A program made the position numbers and the translations under genes. Source: Hyphomonas sp. (lineage in GTDB: Bacteria > Pseudomonadota > Alphaproteobacteria > Caulobacterales > Hyphomonadaceae). From it: 64,000 bases of DNA. Below, piece after piece: positions 18,158 through 27,849 of the stretch. Location of the stretch: NCBI GenBank assembly GCA_017792365.1, contig CP051229.1, forward strand, positions 2,790,001 to 2,854,000. The letters are read 5' to 3'. The number at the start of each line of letters is the position of its first letter. Positions within the stretch are counted from its first letter, which is position 1. The notes beneath the pieces are model-generated. The model did no database searches, was not told the DNA's origin, and saw only the letters and a program-made list of their open reading frames with translations.

Positions 18158-19885
18158 TTATTTCACTGATCGGAGGTGGCTAAGGTCGAGAAACGAAAAT
18201 CCAATCTGAGAGCAGTATGGCCGATGGTAGTCAGCTAGGTCAGGCTTCCTGTAATGCCTTCTCATGCCTTCAAGAGCATGTCCCATGATCCGATGCCGCC
18301 AGTCGTCAGGGAACTGCACACGTGACATCTCTGTCTCTAGAGTGTGGCGGAAGCAGTGAAACACCGGCCGGTCGCCGTCCAACAATTCTTGGCGCAGGAC
18401 TTTGTTGTTGAAGTTGTTCTGGCACGGAGCGCAAGAGTATGGTTTTCCCGCTGGCTTCCTCCAATCGGGGAACAGGCGCGTCTCTCGCTTATTTCGTAGG
18501 TCCCGAACGTAGTCGCTGAAACCAATTTCAGCGAGCCGTGGATGGATGGGTATTTCGCGGACCGCGCTCGCCGTTTTTGTGCCTCTCACTACGAAGTGCG
18601 GCAGTTGATGTTCAGTCGGCAAATGGATGTCGCTGAGTAGGAGTGATGCGATCTCATTGGCCCTCATGCCGGTAAATAGCGCAATCAACGGTGGCCAGAA
18701 GTATCGATCACGTATGATCATGCTGCCGGGTGTGTTGCGTGCTATTTCGTCCTTGCAGCCTGTCCAAATAGGGTGACTGAAAATGGCGCTCAGCTCGTGC
18801 TCCCTAAAGGGACGTCGAGACGAGCTCAGTTCGTGCGCGCCATCGATTCGAATGCCTTGGAAGGGGTTGTGGCTGGTGAGTTCTTTTCTGAACGACTCAG
18901 CAACAGCAGCGTTTAGCGCCCCGACATAACCGACCTTGATTGTGCGCGCCGCAAGCGTCCTGAATGGCATATTGCGCTGACCGTTCGCTTCGATTGCCTG
19001 GCGGAGCGAGAGCCCTGCGAAGCGTTCTGAGTATCTGGCCGGAACTCGACGTAGCTGATCAGCAAACTCCTCCACGTGGGATCGTCTAATCAACGCCAAC
19101 GACGAAATCCCCACCAAGTCATGCCAAGCCCGGACAGCATTTCGCATCTTGATAACCATGTGCGGCCGGTCAGCCTTGACCTTCGAATAGTATTCGACGG
19201 CTTGATCCAAGGTGTACCTCGAAGGCTCGGGTCCTTTGGGGCGCCCGTTCAGGAGTTGATCAAACCCGTCGGAGCTTTGCGAGGACAGAATGATTTTAAG
19301 ACCGCTGAGATGCGCCCTCGTTAGTAGGTGGCAGAATAGAGCGTGCTCTCCGGATTCCGTTGCAACGTCCCAACCATAGCGGTTAGCTAACTCAGCGGCG
19401 GCCCTCAAAATGAGGGGAGATTTGGAGGAGCGTTCGAGCTCATCCCGGATCTCCAGCCAATCACTTAGAGGGCGCCCAGCGACCCAATCGGAGACAACGT
19501 GGCCGACCTCTTCAAGGGCGTCCTCATCGAAGTGGGCCGTGGATTCTTGGATCAAACTCCATCGGTATCGATCCGCAACTTCGATCAATACTTCTCTTGT
19601 GGGCTTGTTGCGCAGAGGAGGAGGGAGGTCAGCAGGGTTGAAGGACGAATTGTCTGCGAGACTGACTGACGAACCGGCGAGGTCCGTGCTCTGCGCCATC
19701 TGGTGAAATCGATCTCGGGCGGATTGCGCGCGCTTCATCGCAACGTCGCGGTCTCGCGTCCTCAGGCTGAACTGCACAAACTCCGAGTCGCCAAAGGATG
19801 CAGAGCCGCGAAGGTGCTGAGGTACACGTTTCTTGAAATGGTAGGTGCCGTTGCGCTGGATCGTGTCGGGCAGAGACTTGGGCAT
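18158..19885 (-). CDS. Tyrosine site-specific integrase of the island
   Basis: A 575-residue phage-type integrase. The N-terminus (RNGTYHFKKRVPQHLRG) is the small entry domain seen in many island integrases, and a SAM-like core-binding region follows. The catalytic residues are visible: Arg in GMRANEIASL (about 407), HxxR in FHCFRHT (about 510-513), His in MGHALEG (about 535) and the nucleophile Tyr in RRHYRKP (about 545). It would recombine the tRNA-Ser attachment site. The gene starts 91 bases inside attR, with the TGTGTGAC pair (19892-19911) directly upstream of its ATG, so the integrase probably represses its own promoter when bound. Confidence 0.95.
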   Translation of the reverse strand: MPKSLPDTIQRNGTYHFKKRVPQHLRGSASFGDSEFVQFSLRTRDRDVAMKRAQSARDRFHQMAQSTDLAGSSVSLADNSSFNPADLPPPLRNKPTREVLIEVADRYRWSLIQESTAHFDEDALEEVGHVVSDWVAGRPLSDWLEIRDELERSSKSPLILRAAAELANRYGWDVATESGEHALFCHLLTRAHLSGLKIILSSQSSDGFDQLLNGRPKGPEPSRYTLDQAVEYYSKVKADRPHMVIKMRNAVRAWHDLVGISSLALIRRSHVEEFADQLRRVPARYSERFAGLSLRQAIEANGQRNMPFRTLAARTIKVGYVGALNAAVAESFRKELTSHNPFQGIRIDGAHELSSSRRPFREHELSAIFSHPIWTGCKDEIARNTPGSMIIRDRYFWPPLIALFTGMRANEIASLLLSDIHLPTEHQLPHFVVRGTKTASAVREIPIHPRLAEIGFSDYVRDLRNKRETRLFPDWRKPAGKPYSCAPCQNNFNNKVLRQELLDGDRPVFHCFRHTLETEMSRVQFPDDWRHRIMGHALEGMRRHYRKPDLADYHRPYCSQIGFSFLDLSHLRSVK

Positions 19886-19891
19886 GGGTAT

Positions 19892-19911
19892 TGTGTGACG
19901 TAATGTGTGAC
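19892..19911 (+). repeat. Paired TGTGTGAC repeats, candidate integrase arm sites (right)
   Basis: TGTGTGAC at 19892-19899 and 19904-19911, the same 12-base period as the left pair at 6892-6911. They sit immediately upstream of the integrase start codon. Confidence 0.6.
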
Positions 19912-19975
19912 GAATTCACAGGCATTATCGTTGAAAACACATAAATTTTTGATTAATCAGGCATAAATTTGCCAA

Positions 19976-20002
19976 TGGGTTCGAATCCCACCCTCTCCGC
20001 CA
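19976..20002 (+). repeat. attR: right copy of the 27-bp tRNA-Ser repeat
   Basis: Exact copy of 6802-6828 without the rest of the tRNA. It marks the right boundary of the island; host-type high-G+C sequence resumes afterwards. Confidence 0.93.
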
Positions 20003-20434
20003 CTGCTTCGATCACGTCCAGCCGCTGCGCGATGTCCTCCGCGATGGCGGCCTGACCGGCCGGCGCGCGGTCGCGCTTTGATCCATGGCTCTGTACACAG
20101 GCCCGGCTGACCTCGAAGTATCTCGCGGCAAACCCCGTCCGACGCTGCATATGATCTAATCGTCGCGGAATCCTTCGGGATGCTGACCGCATATTTGCCG
20201 GTCGTTCTTACCACAAAGAAGAAGGCCTGCCGGCCGGTCATTTCTGAACTCGGCGGCCGAACCCGTGCCGCAATCCCATTGGCTCGACGTTGTGGGGGCA
20301 GGCGGCCGCGGCTGGCTCCTTCCGGGTACGGGCTTGACGGAATTGTCGAAACGCGGCCGGAACAAAGACGTATCTGCCTTGACATCGCCGCGAATTTTAA
20401 ATAACTGACTGGTCGGTTAGTTAATGAGAGCGAA
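20003..20434. other. Intergenic region between the island and the TetR export operon
   Basis: About 430 bases of host-like composition. The open minus-strand frames have no recognisable homology. The region ends with the TetR operator-like palindrome at 20403-20422. Confidence 0.5.
20403..20422. promoter_or_regulatory. TetR-type operator
   Basis: AACTGACTGGTCGGTTAGTT is an imperfect dyad (outer arms AACT and AGTT) of the ACTGACTGGTCGGT class common before AcrR/TetR regulators. It ends 12 bases before the TetR start, which suggests autorepression of the four-gene export operon. Confidence 0.6.
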
Positions 20435-21072
20435 ATGAAGCGAGCCAGGACCGAAGAGGCAAAGGACGAGCGGCGACTGGCGTTGCTGCGCGCCGGTCTG
20501 GACGAGTTCTTCGAGCGGGGCTTCACCGCGGCCCGTATGGACGACATCTCGAAGCGGGCAGGGCTCTCCAAGGCGCCCTCTATCTCTACTTTTCCTCCAA
20601 GGAAGAGCTCTTCAAATCGATCGTCGAAGAGTACGCCGTCCCGAACGTCGAGCGCATTGAAGCGATGACGCGTGCGGCCCCGTCGGCGCTCGGAGGCATT
20701 CGGATGATCGCCGCGTTCGCACCCGAACTCATCCGCAAGTCCGATGTGCCCAAGCTGATGAAGGTGCTCGTCGGCGACGCCACGACCTTTCCCGAAGTCG
20801 TTCGCGCCTATCGGCGCGCCGTTCTGGATCGCCTGCTGGCGGCTCTGTCGGCCTTGCTGGCGCGCGGTCACGAAGCCGGCGAAATCCATGCCCCCGACCC
20901 CGTTCTGACAGCGCGGCTCGTGATCGCGCCAGTGGCTCTGTCCGGCCTCTGGCAGGTGATGTTCGGCAAGGACCGTACCGCGCGCGTCGATCTCGATGCG
21001 CTGTTCAGCCTTCACGTCGACATGCTGTCGCGCGCCCTCGCGCCGCCGGAGCCTGCAGGAGGAAGCAAATGA
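20435..21072 (+). CDS. TetR/AcrR-family repressor of the export operon (one-base frameshift)
   Basis: The N-terminal helix-turn-helix (RLALLRAGLDEFFERGF, then MDDISKRAGLSK) reads in one frame. The recognition helix end (ALYLYFSSKEELF) and the ligand domain, with ALGGIRMIAAFAPEL, are in another. A G appears to be missing at about 20572 in AAGGCGCC; adding it gives a continuous protein of about 212 residues. Its stop overlaps the HlyD start as ATGA. The likely role is repression of the operon through the palindrome just upstream, with release by an exported toxic compound. The arrangement recalls the E. coli CecR-YbhGFSR locus. Confidence 0.85.
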
Positions 21073-22031
21073 TCCGCCTGTCTTGCCTTCGAAATTGTCT
21101 GGTCAGCATTGGAGCCGCGTTCGCAGCGGCAGGTTGTGGCGGCTCCGAAGAGAACTCGACCTACCTCGGCTACGTCGAAGCCGAATACACCTACATCGCA
21201 TCGCCCCAGAATGGCTGGATCACATCGATGCCAGTTCGCGAAGGCGACCGCGTCGAAGCTGGCGATCTGTTGTTCGAACTGGACAAGGATCGCGAACGCG
21301 CGGCGCTCGCTGAAGCCGATGGTCGGGTTGAGCAGGCAAGCGCCCAGTCCGCCGATCTCCGCACCGGCGCGCGTCCTGCCGAGATCGCCGCCCTTCAGGC
21401 CCAGCTTGAGGATGCCAAAGCCCAGTTGGCCCTGGCGCAGGCCGAATATGACCGCACTAAACCGCTAGTGGAGCAGGGCGCTGTCGCCGTCGCCGTGGGC
21501 GACCGCGCGGAAACAGATCTCAATCGCGGCCGCGCCCGAGCTAAGGCGGCCGAAGAGGCCATCCGTGTTGCAGAACTTGGCGGCCGCGAAGCTGCACGCG
21601 GCGCCGCGGAAGCCGCGGCCGACGCTGCCGGCGCCGCGCGAGAACAGGCCGCCTGGCAGCTCGAGCAGCGTAGCGTCACGGCGCGTCGTGCAGGTCGCAT
21701 CGAGATTGTGGTAGGGCGTCCTGGCGAGTTCGCCAACGCCGGGCAGACCGTGCTGGCAATCCTGCCGGACGACGCCCTGAAGGTGCGCTTCTTCGCGCCG
21801 GTGGAAGCCGTACAGGCAATCGCAGTCGGCGATACGGCCCTGTTGTCAGCAGAGAGCGGCGGGCAAGCAGTATCGGCCACCGTCACGTTCATCGCCGCCG
21901 AGCCCGAGTTCACGCCCCCGGTCATCTACAGCAGGGATGTGCGCGACAAGCTCGTCTTCGCCGTCGAAGCCCGCCTCCCATCCGGTGCAGACCTGCGCCC
22001 CGGGCTGCCTGTGGACGTTTCGTTACCATGA
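21069..22031 (+). CDS. HlyD-type membrane-fusion lipoprotein of an ABC exporter
   Basis: A 320-residue periplasmic adaptor. The N-terminal signal ends in AAAGC, a lipobox. A biotinyl-lipoyl half follows (YVEAEYTYIASPQNGWI), then a long alpha-helical hairpin rich in Ala, Glu and Gln (about residues 75-195), then the second lipoyl half and a beta-barrel. It links the inner-membrane ABC pump to an outer-membrane channel. It is coupled by ATGA overlaps on both sides. Confidence 0.88.
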   Translation: MIRLSCLRNCLVSIGAAFAAAGCGGSEENSTYLGYVEAEYTYIASPQNGWITSMPVREGDRVEAGDLLFELDKDRERAALAEADGRVEQASAQSADLRTGARPAEIAALQAQLEDAKAQLALAQAEYDRTKPLVEQGAVAVAVGDRAETDLNRGRARAKAAEEAIRVAELGGREAARGAAEAAADAAGAAREQAAWQLEQRSVTARRAGRIEIVVGRPGEFANAGQTVLAILPDDALKVRFFAPVEAVQAIAVGDTALLSAESGGQAVSATVTFIAAEPEFTPPVIYSRDVRDKLVFAVEARLPSGADLRPGLPVDVSLP

Positions 22032-22960
22032 CCGCGGATCTGGCCATCGATGTCCGCGGACTGGTCAAACGTTTTGGCGACAAGACCGCCGTCGACGGCG
22101 TCGATATCCAGATGCCGCGTGGGGCGGTATGGGGTTTTCTCGGCCCCAACGGATCGGGAAAGACAACGACGATCCGGATGATATGCGGATTGCTCAAACC
22201 CACCGAGGGTGAGGGGTCGTGCCTCGGCTACGACATCGCGCGCGAGGCCGGGCGCATCAAGAAGCAGACCGGTTACATGACGCAACGCTTCTCGTTCTGG
22301 AGCGACATGACGATCCGCGAGAATCTTGAATTCGTCGCGCGGCTGTATCAGCTCGACCCGGTGGGCCGCATCGTCGATGCAACGCTTGAGAGCCTCGGGC
22401 TCACCCAGCGCCAGCGCCAGCTCGCCGGGGCGTTGTCCGGCGGCTGGAAACAGCGCCTGGCGCTCGCCGCCGTGACCATGCACAACCCGAAACTTCTCCT
22501 GCTCGATGAACCGACTGCCGGCGTCGACCCGCAGGCCCGCCGCGACTTCTGGGACGAGATCCATCGCCTCTCGACAGAAGGCATGACCGTGCTGGTTTCG
22601 ACACATTACATGGACGAGGCCGAGCGTTGTGACCGCATCGTCTATCTCGCCAACGGCAAGAAGGTTGTCGAAGGACGCGTCCCCGCAATCATCGAACGAT
22701 CCAACCTCGTAACGTTTAAGGGTGAAGGCGAGGGGGTTCGCCAGCTCGCGGGCAGGCTGAAGGGCAAGCCTGGCGTCGAACACGTCGCGTACTTCGGTTC
22801 GGCCCTGCACGTCAGTGGAACCGACCGTGACAAGATTGAACAGTCGGTTCTTGCGGCCCGGTCGGATGATGTCGAATGGCGCGAAGTCCGCGCCAGTCTG
22901 GAAGACGCGTTCATCGCTTTGATGGCTGGCGCCGGCGCCGACACGCGGGTGCACGCATGA
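22028..22960 (+). CDS. ABC exporter ATP-binding protein
   Basis: 310 residues with Walker A GPNGSGKTTT, signature LSGGWKQRL and Walker B LLLLDEPTAGVD, then the H-loop STHYMDEA. It powers drug or lipid-like export through the following ABC-2 permease. It has one nucleotide-binding domain, whereas YbhF of E. coli has two. ATGA overlap with the HlyD gene upstream and with the permease downstream. Confidence 0.93.
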   Translation: MTADLAIDVRGLVKRFGDKTAVDGVDIQMPRGAVWGFLGPNGSGKTTTIRMICGLLKPTEGEGSCLGYDIAREAGRIKKQTGYMTQRFSFWSDMTIRENLEFVARLYQLDPVGRIVDATLESLGLTQRQRQLAGALSGGWKQRLALAAVTMHNPKLLLLDEPTAGVDPQARRDFWDEIHRLSTEGMTVLVSTHYMDEAERCDRIVYLANGKKVVEGRVPAIIERSNLVTFKGEGEGVRQLAGRLKGKPGVEHVAYFGSALHVSGTDRDKIEQSVLAARSDDVEWREVRASLEDAFIALMAGAGADTRVHA

Positions 22961-24096
22961 CGGGCGCCCGAGCATCGCTGTCGCGTATCTGGGCGGTCTT
23001 CATGAAGGAACTGGTCCAGATGCGCCGAGACCGGCTCACCTTCGGGATGATGTTCGGCATTCCGATCGTTCAGCTGATCCTCTTTGGTTTCGCCATCAAC
23101 ACCGATCCCAGAAATCTACCCACGGCCGTGCACCTCGAAGAGCAGACGCCAATTGTCCGCACAATTCTCAGCGGCCTTGAAGTCTCCGGCTACTACGACA
23201 TCGTAATGGAAACGCCCGATCCACGGGAAACCGCTGATCTTCTGGCGCGTGGCGAAGTTGCGTTCGTCGTGTCGATCCCTGCCGGCTTCACCGAGCGCCT
23301 CATACGCGGTGACCGCCCTCAGATCCTGATCGAGGCAGACGCGTCGGACCCCGCCGCCGCGTCCAACGCCATCGCCAGAGCAGAAGCCATCATTTCCAGC
23401 GCGTTGCGGCTCGATCTGCGTGGTCCGCTGGAAAATCTCGCCGCCAGGCGCCAGCCCTTCGAAGTCGTCGTCCACGCCAAGTACAACCCCGAAGGCATCA
23501 CCCAGTACAACATCGTGCCCGGCCTGCTGGGCGTCATCCTAACCATGACCCTTGTGATGATCACCGGTATGGCGATGACCCGCGAGGTCGAGCGCGGCAC
23601 GATGGAAAATCTTCTCGCCATGCCGGCCCGTCCGCTTGAGGTCATGGCCGGAAAGATCGCACCCTATGTGCTGATCGGCGGTATTCAGACCGTCGTTATC
23701 CTCACTGCGGCGCGATTTCTATTCGACGTCCCGTTCGTGGGTGCGCTGTGGATGCTGCTGCTCGGAGTCGCCGTATTCGTACTGGCCAACCTGGCCCTTG
23801 GCTTCACTTTCTCGACGATCGCGCAGTCTCAGATGCAGGCGATGCAGCTTACATTCTTCTTCTTCCTGCCGTCGCTCCTGCTCTCTGGCTTCATGTTCCC
23901 TTTCCGCGGGATGCCAGGCTGGGCGCAGGCCATCGGTGAAACGCTCCCGCTCACTCACTTTCTGCGCATCGTCAGGGGCGTCATGTTGAAGGGCGCTGAC
24001 TTCACCCAGCTCCTCACATCCCTGCTCGCAATGAGTACCTTCACACTCGTCGTTATCGGCATTGTGATGGCGCGCTACCGCCGCACGCTGGACTGA
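22957..24096 (+). CDS. ABC-2 type exporter permease
   Basis: 379 residues with an N-terminal transmembrane helix (MMFGIPIVQLILFGFAIN), a large periplasmic loop (about 45-180) and five more helices, including the conserved LPSLLLSGFMFPF region. The ATG at 22957 overlaps the ATPase stop; an open frame further upstream is inside the ATPase. It is the last gene of the TetR-HlyD-ATPase-permease operon. Only one permease is present, so it probably acts as a homodimer. Confidence 0.92.
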   Translation: MTGARASLSRIWAVFMKELVQMRRDRLTFGMMFGIPIVQLILFGFAINTDPRNLPTAVHLEEQTPIVRTILSGLEVSGYYDIVMETPDPRETADLLARGEVAFVVSIPAGFTERLIRGDRPQILIEADASDPAAASNAIARAEAIISSALRLDLRGPLENLAARRQPFEVVVHAKYNPEGITQYNIVPGLLGVILTMTLVMITGMAMTREVERGTMENLLAMPARPLEVMAGKIAPYVLIGGIQTVVILTAARFLFDVPFVGALWMLLLGVAVFVLANLALGFTFSTIAQSQMQAMQLTFFFFLPSLLLSGFMFPFRGMPGWAQAIGETLPLTHFLRIVRGVMLKGADFTQLLTSLLAMSTFTLVVIGIVMARYRRTLD

Positions 24097-24257
24097 GTTC
24101 TGTTGGCGGCGTACCGGCCATGAGGAGCGCCCCTATCTCCATCAGAGGGCTCTTAACTGGCTGCTTGCAAGCGGCATCATGCCAGCGATGCCCAGCTTGT
24201 CGGTCCGGCAGGCTTGGCAGATGGTGCTGTGGCGACACGCCAGGTGGTCGCGAACGG

Positions 24258-25499
24258 CTAGCGTGGCTCCGCCTCAGCTGTCACTGTTTCGGTCCTCACC
24301 TTCACTTCGCCCCTCAGTGTCGCTTCCACTGGACAGCGGCTGGCGATGGCGATGATCTTCTCTCGCTGTTCGGTGCTGAGGTCGCCGCTAAGTGCGATCC
24401 GCACGCGAAACTCGTCAATCTTGTTTTCCTTGGTTTCGCAATCCGCGCAGTCTCTTGCGTGAATCTTGTCGTGCGTCACATGCACGCGAACGCTGTCGAG
24501 CGGATACTTTTTCAGGTCAGCGTACATCCTCATGGTCATCGATTTGCATGCGCCAAGACTGGCCGCGAGGAGATCGTAAGGCGTCGGCCCGGTCCCGCCG
24601 CCGCCGACCGCGGCCGGCTCGTCCGCCACGATCGTCGCGCCGCCGGCGCGGATGATGTTCTGGAACTTGTGGGCGCCGGTTTCCTCAACCGTCACTTCCC
24701 CTTCCGCACCGGCGTCCGGGTTTTTTTCATCCTGCGTCTCCGGCGCAAAATACCGCTCCGCCCAGTTTGCGATCACATTCGCGGCGAAGCGGGCGTCAGC
24801 TTTTCTCGTCAGTAGATGGTCCGCGCGGTCCAGTGACACGAAGCTCTTCGGATGCTTCGCCGTCAGGAAAATGCGCGAGGCGTTGTCGATGCCGACCGTT
24901 TCATCGAGGGGGGAGTGCAGGATGAGCAGAGGACGGTCCAGTCTGGATATCCTCTCCAACTGAGGCTGTTCGCGGATGTCCTCCAGAAACTGCCGTTGCA
25001 CGTGGAATGTACGGCCGGCCAGCTCCACCGTCGCAGAGCCTTCAGCCTCGATGCGTTCGATCGCCTCTGCAAACATGTTTGAAACGTGCTCGACATCGCT
25101 TGGCGCGCCGATCGTTGCGACCGCCCTGGCTTCCGCAATCTGTTCCGCCGCCGCCAGAACCGCCGCGCCGCCAAGACTATGCCCGACCAGCAGCTGGGGC
25201 GCGGTATGATTGGCGCGCAGGTAGTCCGCTGCAGCGACGACATCCGCAATGTTGGACGTGAAGTTCGTGTTCGCGAACTCCCCGCCGCTGGCGCCCAGCC
25301 CGGTGAAATCGAAACGCAGAACGGCAATGCCGCTTTGCGTCAGCGCGCGCGATACGCTGACGGCGGCGCGGGAATTCTTGCTGCAGGTAAAGCAGTGCGC
25401 AAACAGCGCGAAGGCCCGCGGCGGCTCATCGGGCAGTTCAAGGCGCGCTGCCAGCATGTCGCCACGCGCGCCTGCGAATGTGATGGCTTCAGTCTTCAT
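24258..25499 (-). CDS. Bifunctional alpha/beta hydrolase - OsmC fusion
   Basis: 413 residues. Residues 1 to about 255 are an alpha/beta hydrolase with the nucleophile elbow GHSLGG and acid/His in DETVG and DRADHLL. Residues from about 275 are an OsmC-like domain with the two conserved Cys in SLGACKSMT and SRCPVEATL, which reduce organic hydroperoxides in related proteins. The fusion is a known architecture. A cytoplasmic detoxification role is likely, the substrate unknown. It stands alone, convergent with the export operon. Confidence 0.9.
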   Translation of the reverse strand: MKTEAITFAGARGDMLAARLELPDEPPRAFALFAHCFTCSKNSRAAVSVSRALTQSGIAVLRFDFTGLGASGGEFANTNFTSNIADVVAAADYLRANHTAPQLLVGHSLGGAAVLAAAEQIAEARAVATIGAPSDVEHVSNMFAEAIERIEAEGSATVELAGRTFHVQRQFLEDIREQPQLERISRLDRPLLILHSPLDETVGIDNASRIFLTAKHPKSFVSLDRADHLLTRKADARFAANVIANWAERYFAPETQDEKNPDAGAEGEVTVEETGAHKFQNIIRAGGATIVADEPAAVGGGGTGPTPYDLLAASLGACKSMTMRMYADLKKYPLDSVRVHVTHDKIHARDCADCETKENKIDEFRVRIALSGDLSTEQREKIIAIASRCPVEATLRGEVKVRTETVTAEAEPR

Positions 25500-25752
25500 G
25501 GCGATCGCCTGCTGTAAGGGTTGCTGGAGACGTCCGCCGGTGCGAGTCTCGACGGCCGCGCGACATGACCGATCCTATCCAGTCATGGTTCAGTAGAACA
25601 ATGTCGGCGGCCCGAATCCGACCGTGAGGTAGAGGGCGATCCGGCGAGCATCGCCATGACGGTGAGGGAAAGGCTTCACATGTCTTTGGTCCGTGTTCAG
25701 GCGCCCGGTCGCCGGCCTGAAACTGGCTCGCCGGCGACCGGGACTGCATGGT

Positions 25753-26322
25753 TTAGCTGGCTGCGCGGATGCGCGGGGTGAAGGCGTTCTTCTGGAACGG
25801 CGCATCCACCGGCGTCTCCGCGATATGGTTCACGTAGTTCGAGATCGTCTTGAACGCGACGCCGAGCACGACTTCCAGAACCTGCGCTCGCGAATATCCC
25901 GCTTCGAGGAATGCGCTCACGTCTGCGTTGGAAACAAAGCCGCGATCGCGCACCACCTTCACGGTGAAGGCTCGCAACGCCTCGAGTTTGGCGTCAATGA
26001 TCGGTCCGCCTTCGCGCACCGCGCTGATCACCGACTGATCCAGCTTCTGAGCCTGAGTGATCGTGGTGTGCGCAGCCACGCAGTAATGGCAATCGTTCTC
26101 CACGGACGCGGAAATCAGCACCACCTCGCGCTCGAGCGGCGAAAACCCCGCTTTCTCGCTCAGAATGCCGCTGAGCGTCAGATAGGCCTCAATGACCGCC
26201 GGGCTTTCGGCGAATTCCGCGATCAGGTTCGGAACGGCGCCAAAGGCTTTCTGCGCGCCCTCCAGGAACGGTTTCGAGCCGTCCGGGGCTGTTTCAAGGG
26301 TGTGGATGGGGAAATCGCTCAT
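25753..26322 (-). CDS. Carboxymuconolactone decarboxylase / AhpD-like peroxidase-related protein
   Basis: 189 residues with the AhpD CxxC site in ENDCHYCVAAHT and the helix EREVVLISAS before it. Such proteins reduce peroxiredoxin-type partners or act on peroxides. The ATG at 26322 is preceded by AGGAGAT; the frame is open further upstream but without a ribosome-binding site. It is divergent from the LysR gene at 26452, so it is probably regulated by it. Confidence 0.9.
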   Translation of the reverse strand: MSDFPIHTLETAPDGSKPFLEGAQKAFGAVPNLIAEFAESPAVIEAYLTLSGILSEKAGFSPLEREVVLISASVENDCHYCVAAHTTITQAQKLDQSVISAVREGGPIIDAKLEALRAFTVKVVRDRGFVSNADVSAFLEAGYSRAQVLEVVLGVAFKTISNYVNHIAETPVDAPFQKNAFTPRIRAAS

Positions 26323-26451
26323 CAGATCATCTCCTGTTGGATTGCGGTCCGCCGTCCGCTTCAGGGCGGCGACAGCCACGAGATAGGGGATGTCGTTTCG
26401 GAGAATAATCTGGCAGAAAGGCATAGCATTTATGCCAGATCGGAATGTAAC

Positions 26452-27342
26452 CTGGACCGGATCGACGCCCTTCGCCTGTTTATCCGCGTTGCGGAAACCG
26501 GCGCGTTCTCCAAGGCCGCCGCGGAGGCCGGGATCGGCCAGCCCGCGGTCAGCCGGGCGGTGTCGGGTCTTGAAGACGCCTTCGGCGCGCGTCTGTTCCA
26601 GCGCACGACACGAAAGGTCACGCTGACCGAAACCGGCGCAAAGGCGCTGGAGCGCGCAAGGCTGATTGTCGAGGAGTTCGAAACGCTCGGCGCAGAGGTC
26701 AGGGGGCTTGAGCGCGAACCAGTCGGCATGCTGCGCGTCTCAAGCTCGATCGCCTTCGCCCGCTCGGAACTCGTGCCGCACGTCCCGGACTTCCTGCGCC
26801 AGTATCCGCACCTCCTGCTGGATCTCAATACCGACGACCGCCAGATTGATCTGGTGGCCGAAGGCGTCGACCTTGCGTTCCGCTTTGGCGCCCTCAAGGA
26901 TTCCTCGCTCACCGCGCGTCGGCTCGGCGAATACTGCCGCGTACTCGTTGCCTCACCCGCGTATATCGAACGCGCCGGAGAGATACGCGCGCCGCTCGAT
27001 CTCCAGACCGCCCGGTGCATTGTCTTCACCGCGTCATCGCAGGTGCATCACTGGACGCTGATGAAGGGCGGAGTGCGGAAGGAAGTCGAAATCGAGGGCG
27101 ATGTCCGCGCCTCGACAGGCCGGGTGGTCCTCGACTTCGCCCGCCTTGGCCTCGGCGTCGCCATGCTTCCAAAATTCCTGGCGGCGGGCTCAATCGAGCG
27201 CGGGGAGCTGGTTCACATCCTGCCTGACTGGAAAGGTCCGACCATTGATCTGCACGCCGTCTGGGCGTCCGGTCGCCGCCTGCCGCGCCGCGCACGAGTG
27301 TTTCTCGAATTCATTCAGCCGCGCCTTGGCCTCACTGGCTGA
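26452..27342 (+). CDS. LysR-family transcriptional regulator (start uncertain)
   Basis: About 296 residues. Winged-helix N-terminus DALRLFIRVAETGAFSKAA, then GIGQPAVSRAVSGLED, followed by the LysR substrate domain (SSSIAFARSELVPHVPDFL, then VDLAFRFG). No in-frame ATG exists near the homology start. An ATG at 26445 is one base out of frame with LDRIDALRL, so an inserted T at about 26448 or a CTG/ATT start must be assumed. It probably regulates the divergent AhpD-like gene. Confidence 0.82.
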   Translation: MDRIDALRLFIRVAETGAFSKAAAEAGIGQPAVSRAVSGLEDAFGARLFQRTTRKVTLTETGAKALERARLIVEEFETLGAEVRGLEREPVGMLRVSSSIAFARSELVPHVPDFLRQYPHLLLDLNTDDRQIDLVAEGVDLAFRFGALKDSSLTARRLGEYCRVLVASPAYIERAGEIRAPLDLQTARCIVFTASSQVHHWTLMKGGVRKEVEIEGDVRASTGRVVLDFARLGLGVAMLPKFLAAGSIERGELVHILPDWKGPTIDLHAVWASGRRLPRRARVFLEFIQPRLGLTG

Positions 27343-27393
27343 CCGGAGCGGCCTGCGCGGCGCCGGTCACTGCCGCACACTTGCGTGCGTGCG

Positions 27394-27849
27394 CTAGCGC
27401 AGGGCGCCGGCGCTCCAAAGTTTGGTATACGCCTCGCAGTGGATGAGGACGGATTTGTACTTCGAAAGATCGACGCCGTCCGGGATGGTATAGGATTGCG
27501 CGCCCTTGTTTGCCTTGAGTTCGGAAATCAGCAGCGCGCCGTCTGTCGCGTTCGCGTCCTCGACATCGCCGACATCCAGCGGCGACAGAAAGATCTTGAG
27601 ATCGGGCGCGTTACGCGTCCGGAAGTCCTCGTCGAGATTGATCGTTACGGTTCCGTCCTGTCTCGATACTGACCACATCCCCGAGGCCCGCTGGGACTTC
27701 TTTGTCCACGCGCCGGCGGCGATCTGGTCGCTGGTCGCCGCGCTCTGCGAAGCAGTCTGGGCGGCGGGCTGCTGCGCACTGGCGAGCGCGGATGCGCCAA
27801 CAGCAAAGGCGACCAGCGAAGCGGCGATCAGTCTGGATACATGTGTCAT
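27394..27849 (-). CDS. Exported DM13-domain protein
   Basis: 151 residues from ATG 27849. A cleavable signal peptide (RLIAASLVAFAVGASALASA) is followed by a Gln/Ala linker. The DM13 domain then has GTVTINLDEDFRTRNAPDL, YTIPDGVDLSKYKSVLIHC and a conserved Cys. DM13 domains are thought to take part in electron transfer or adhesion; the role here is unknown. The frame is open upstream but the signal peptide fixes the start. Confidence 0.8.
   Translation of the reverse strand: MTHVSRLIAASLVAFAVGASALASAQQPAAQTASQSAATSDQIAAGAWTKKSQRASGMWSVSRQDGTVTINLDEDFRTRNAPDLKIFLSPLDVGDVEDANATDGALLISELKANKGAQSYTIPDGVDLSKYKSVLIHCEAYTKLWSAGALR

Noticed and set aside
20003-20402. Minus-strand frames after attR, considered as a gene remnant
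   Set aside because: No recognisable motif, and composition explains the open frames.
25693-26451. A very long plus-strand open frame leading into the LysR gene
   Set aside because: It covers the AhpD-like gene on the opposite strand and has no homology before about 26452; an effect of high G+C.
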